Assembly: GCA_905182985.1 (NCBI GenBank)
Contig: CAJJDN010000040.1
Span: 343,352-407,351 of the forward strand
DNA: 64,000 bases
Reading direction: 5' to 3'
Origin: Paramecium sonneborni
Taxonomy: Eukaryota; Ciliophora; Oligohymenophorea; Peniculida; Parameciidae
Shown here: positions 61,800 to 64,000 of the stretch, piece by piece
Layout of the letters: each line of letters starts with the position of its first letter
How positions within the stretch are numbered: position 1 is the stretch's first letter
Position numbers and translations under genes: made by a program
The notes under the pieces: generated by a model
Databases searched by the model: none
The model's input: the letters and a program-made list of their open reading frames with translations, nothing else
Told to the model about the DNA's origin: nothing

Positions 61800-62345
61800 A
61801 TGGTTATCAAGACTGATTTGTGTTCTTTTAGTGAATGGCGTATTTATCCTGGACATGGACGTAGATTCGTGGCTAAGGATGGTAGATTATTTTACTATTT
61901 GAATCAAAAGAGTAGAGCATTTTCTGCTAGAAAAGTACAATAAGCATTTTAAATTAAAGATTAAAAGCCAAGAAATTTAATGGACTGTTGCATGGAGAAG
62001 ATTAAATAAGAAAATTAAAACAGATGAAGGAGCAAAAAAAAGAAGAATTAGAAATCTTAAAGTCTAAAGAGCTATTGTTGGTATCTCATTAGAAGAAATT
62101 AGAAGAAGAAGAAAGGAAGATGAAAGTAAATTGTGATTTTTATTTTTCTTTAAATAGAAACAAGAAAAGCTTAAGCTGAATAAGCCGCAAGAGAAATCAA
62201 GGATAGAAAACAAAAATAAATTGAGAATTAGAAGTCATAAAGAAAAGGTGTAACTACAACTCAAAAAGCTGCCTAAAAAGCTGAAACTAAAGCAGCATAA
62301 AAGGCTGCAGCTAAAGGAGCAGGTAAACCAAAAGGAAAGAAATGA
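61800..62345 (+). CDS. RPL24: cytosolic 60S ribosomal protein eL24
   Basis: MVIKTDLCSFSEWRIYPGHG matches the eL24 N-terminal domain, although the C-x2-C zinc pair is not complete. After intron 61935-61959 (25 nt) comes the conserved EIQWTVAWRRLNKK; then VQRAIVGISLEEIRRRR leads to intron 62126-62157 (32 nt) and a Lys/Ala-rich helix ending GKPKGKK. About 162 residues, as usual for eukaryotic eL24. It sits on the 60S side of a bridge to the 40S subunit. The start context is A-rich. Confidence 0.93.
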
Positions 62346-62356
62346 TAAATTATTAA

Positions 62357-63729
62357 ATGTACATTAATAATACAATATAAACTGCCTCATTTTGGAAAAT
62401 CTATAGAGAATTACAAAGGGATATTTAACCTATATTAAATAGTATATCTCCATGTTAAAGGAATAAAGCAAGGTCATTTGATCTTATTTCATAAAGTATG
62501 TTAATGGAAGAAATTAAAATCACACCCATCATGAAATTAAGAAAAATTATTAAATCTCCAAATATTCTAACATAATTCGGAATTCCATATAAAAGAGTTT
62601 CTAAAGTTGAAAGAGCAGATATTTTACAAATTCTATCATAAAGAAGTCTTGATATAAATGATTCAAATATTTAGCCAAAAGGTTAAATTAGAAGGTTCAC
62701 TTATCATGAATTTTTAGGATAAAAATAGAAACGATTAAATCATTTAGTACCTCATACTTAAGTTTATTAACATTCTCATGAAGCTGTGATTGTAAAGAAA
62801 AAGAAAATCAATAGATTGAAAAATTAATACAGTATAATATGATAAAATTAGAATTCTAATAGAGATCCAGACAACGCAAAATATTTGCAAATAAAAAAAG
62901 TAAAAGTTGCCCACTTAAAAGAGAACCTAAAATAATACATAAGAAAAAAAAAACCATAGCAGATTAAATTTATTAAGGACCAATTCTTCCTATTGATTTT
63001 GAACTTTAAAGGAAAATAGCTTTATTATGTTTTAAAAAAAGAAATAAATTATTGGTTTTAAGAAAAAAAACATATATCCAAGATAATAAAACATTATTTG
63101 TACCAAAAGATAAATTATTAAATTTTTAAGAAAATCTTCAAAAGAATTATATATAGAAAGAAGAGCCTTTTGAAACTTCAGGTGAATCTTCACCTTTACC
63201 CAACAAAATATTATAGTTTTAACAAACTATAAATTTAAAATCCAAAACTTCAATTCCACAAAAACCATCCTTAACTCCAAGATACAATAATAAAAATAAT
63301 AATTTTAATAATGAATATTCAACTTTACATAGAAAAACTTCGTTTAATATTATCAATAAATATCTTTAAGAAAAATAGATTAGAAATAAATTTTGTTTCT
63401 CTCCTTAAAACTAATAAATTCAATCACCAACATTAAAAGAAATTAATTTATATTTTTTATCATCTAAGAGAAATACTTAAAATACTTCAAAACAATCATA
63501 ATATACATAATAGAGTTAATTAAGATCTTAAATTTCCATTCATACTTCAAGATCTAATGGAATAAAAGATATTGATGATTTACAATATAATAAATCAAAC
63601 AAACATTTTGATTATACAAAACTATCTTAAAACACTTCAACCACTCATATAAAAACTTCATCATAAAAAAAAAAAGAATTTAAAACCAAATAATCTTATT
63701 TTTTAAAATTAAAACCATATTATTAGTGA
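62357..63729 (+). CDS. basic Ser/Thr-rich protein, unknown function
   Basis: Starts only 11 bp after the eL24 stop. From ATG 62357 (MYINNTIQTASFWKIYREL) it reads through intron 62832-62851 (20 nt) to TGA 63727-63729, about 450 residues. Strongly basic; the N-terminal part holds ordered-looking phrases (LTQFGIPYKRVSKVERADIL, IRRFTYHEFLG), and the C-terminal half is a low-complexity Ser/Thr/Asn/Lys tail. No domain recognised. Given the 11-bp gap, its promoter must overlap the eL24 3' end, or the two are co-transcribed. Confidence 0.72.
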
Positions 63730-63767
63730 AAAATTAAATGTTTATATTTGATATCTATATGAATTTT

Positions 63768-64000
63768 TCAATAATTTAACTTTATCTAATCATTTCTTGC
63801 CCAAAAATCAGGTTAGCTTATTAAATTCATTGCTTTCTCAATTGATAATAATTGATTATTATATTCTTGAGTTAATTTAGCTTTCCATTTTTCTTCAATC
63901 TAATTTCCATTATTGATATATTCTTTTTCCTTTTTATAAAACTATTAATCTTTTTTATTTGATTCAATATCATCTTTAATTTATCTTATTTTCTCTTCTG
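63768..64000 (-). CDS. C-terminal end of a coiled-coil protein, 5' part beyond the window
   Basis: The minus frame is open from base 64000 to TGA 63768. The 77 residues seen are charged and helical (RQIKDDIESNKKDQQFYKKE, WKAKLTQEYNNQLLS) and end IKLNY. They have the Lys/Glu/Gln heptad look of the other coiled-coil genes in this window. The start and family are outside the window. The stop lies 38 bp from the convergent stop at 63729. Confidence 0.7.

Noticed and set aside
1..64000. Possible bacterial or phage defence system, CRISPR array or transposon
   Set aside because: No spaced direct repeats, transposase motifs or bacterial gene order. The only large repeats are coding coiled-coil units and the assembly duplication. 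Everything recognisable is eukaryotic.

Overview
The window reads as macronuclear DNA of a Paramecium-like oligohymenophorean ciliate. Open frames are long only when TAA and TAG are read as glutamine and TGA is the sole stop. Spliceosomal introns are tiny (about 20-34 nt, GTA...TAG), the DNA is very AT-rich, and genes are dense, with 11-35 bp gaps in places. A ZMYND10-type axonemal dynein assembly factor supports a ciliated cell. All gene models here are my own reading under this code; introns were inferred from GT/AG boundaries that remove a TGA or restore a frame.

Layout. 1-6256(-): a giant coiled-coil gene running off the left edge, with about 27 tandem copies of a 96-bp/32-residue repeat. 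6257-8083: a degenerate-looking stretch, then a small EF-hand-like gene. 8367-10369(-): secreted-type M1 aminopeptidase/LTA4 hydrolase. 10527-12639(+): ciliate two-TM membrane protein. 12719-15475: two unrecognised genes. 15770-17031(+): RA-PH adaptor-like protein. 17396-19430: weakly resolved genes on both strands. 19444-22937(-): NEK-type kinase broken by a 1148-bp duplication flanking a single N, almost certainly an assembly artefact. 23019-24221(+): DHH/DHHA1 phosphoesterase. 24809-25956(-): Myb-like protein. 26579-27138(-) and 27162-27970(+): truncated haemoglobin and mitochondrial bL19, divergent with start codons 23 bp apart. 28000-29524(-): three small genes. 29719-31168(-): ZMYND10. 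31278-32901(+): cyclic-nucleotide-binding protein. 32930-33825(+): sphingomyelin-synthase-like PAP2_C enzyme. 34259-35372(+): ZNF622/Rei1. 36286-42599(+): giant golgin with a GRIP-like C terminus. 42705-45169(-): two adjacent B-box proteins. 45941-54763(+): a coiled-coil protein of about 2,900 residues with four long modules. 54814-64000: LYR-motif protein, two unknowns, syntaxin, TraB-like protein with frame disruptions, isochorismatase-like hydrolase, two unknowns, ribosomal eL24, an unknown basic protein, and the 3' end of another coiled-coil gene.

There is no operon logic. Functional themes are membrane traffic (golgin, syntaxin, SMS-like enzyme), cilia (ZMYND10, NEK), translation (eL24, bL19m, ZNF622) and large coiled-coil scaffolds. 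I found no tRNA, rRNA, CRISPR array or transposase.
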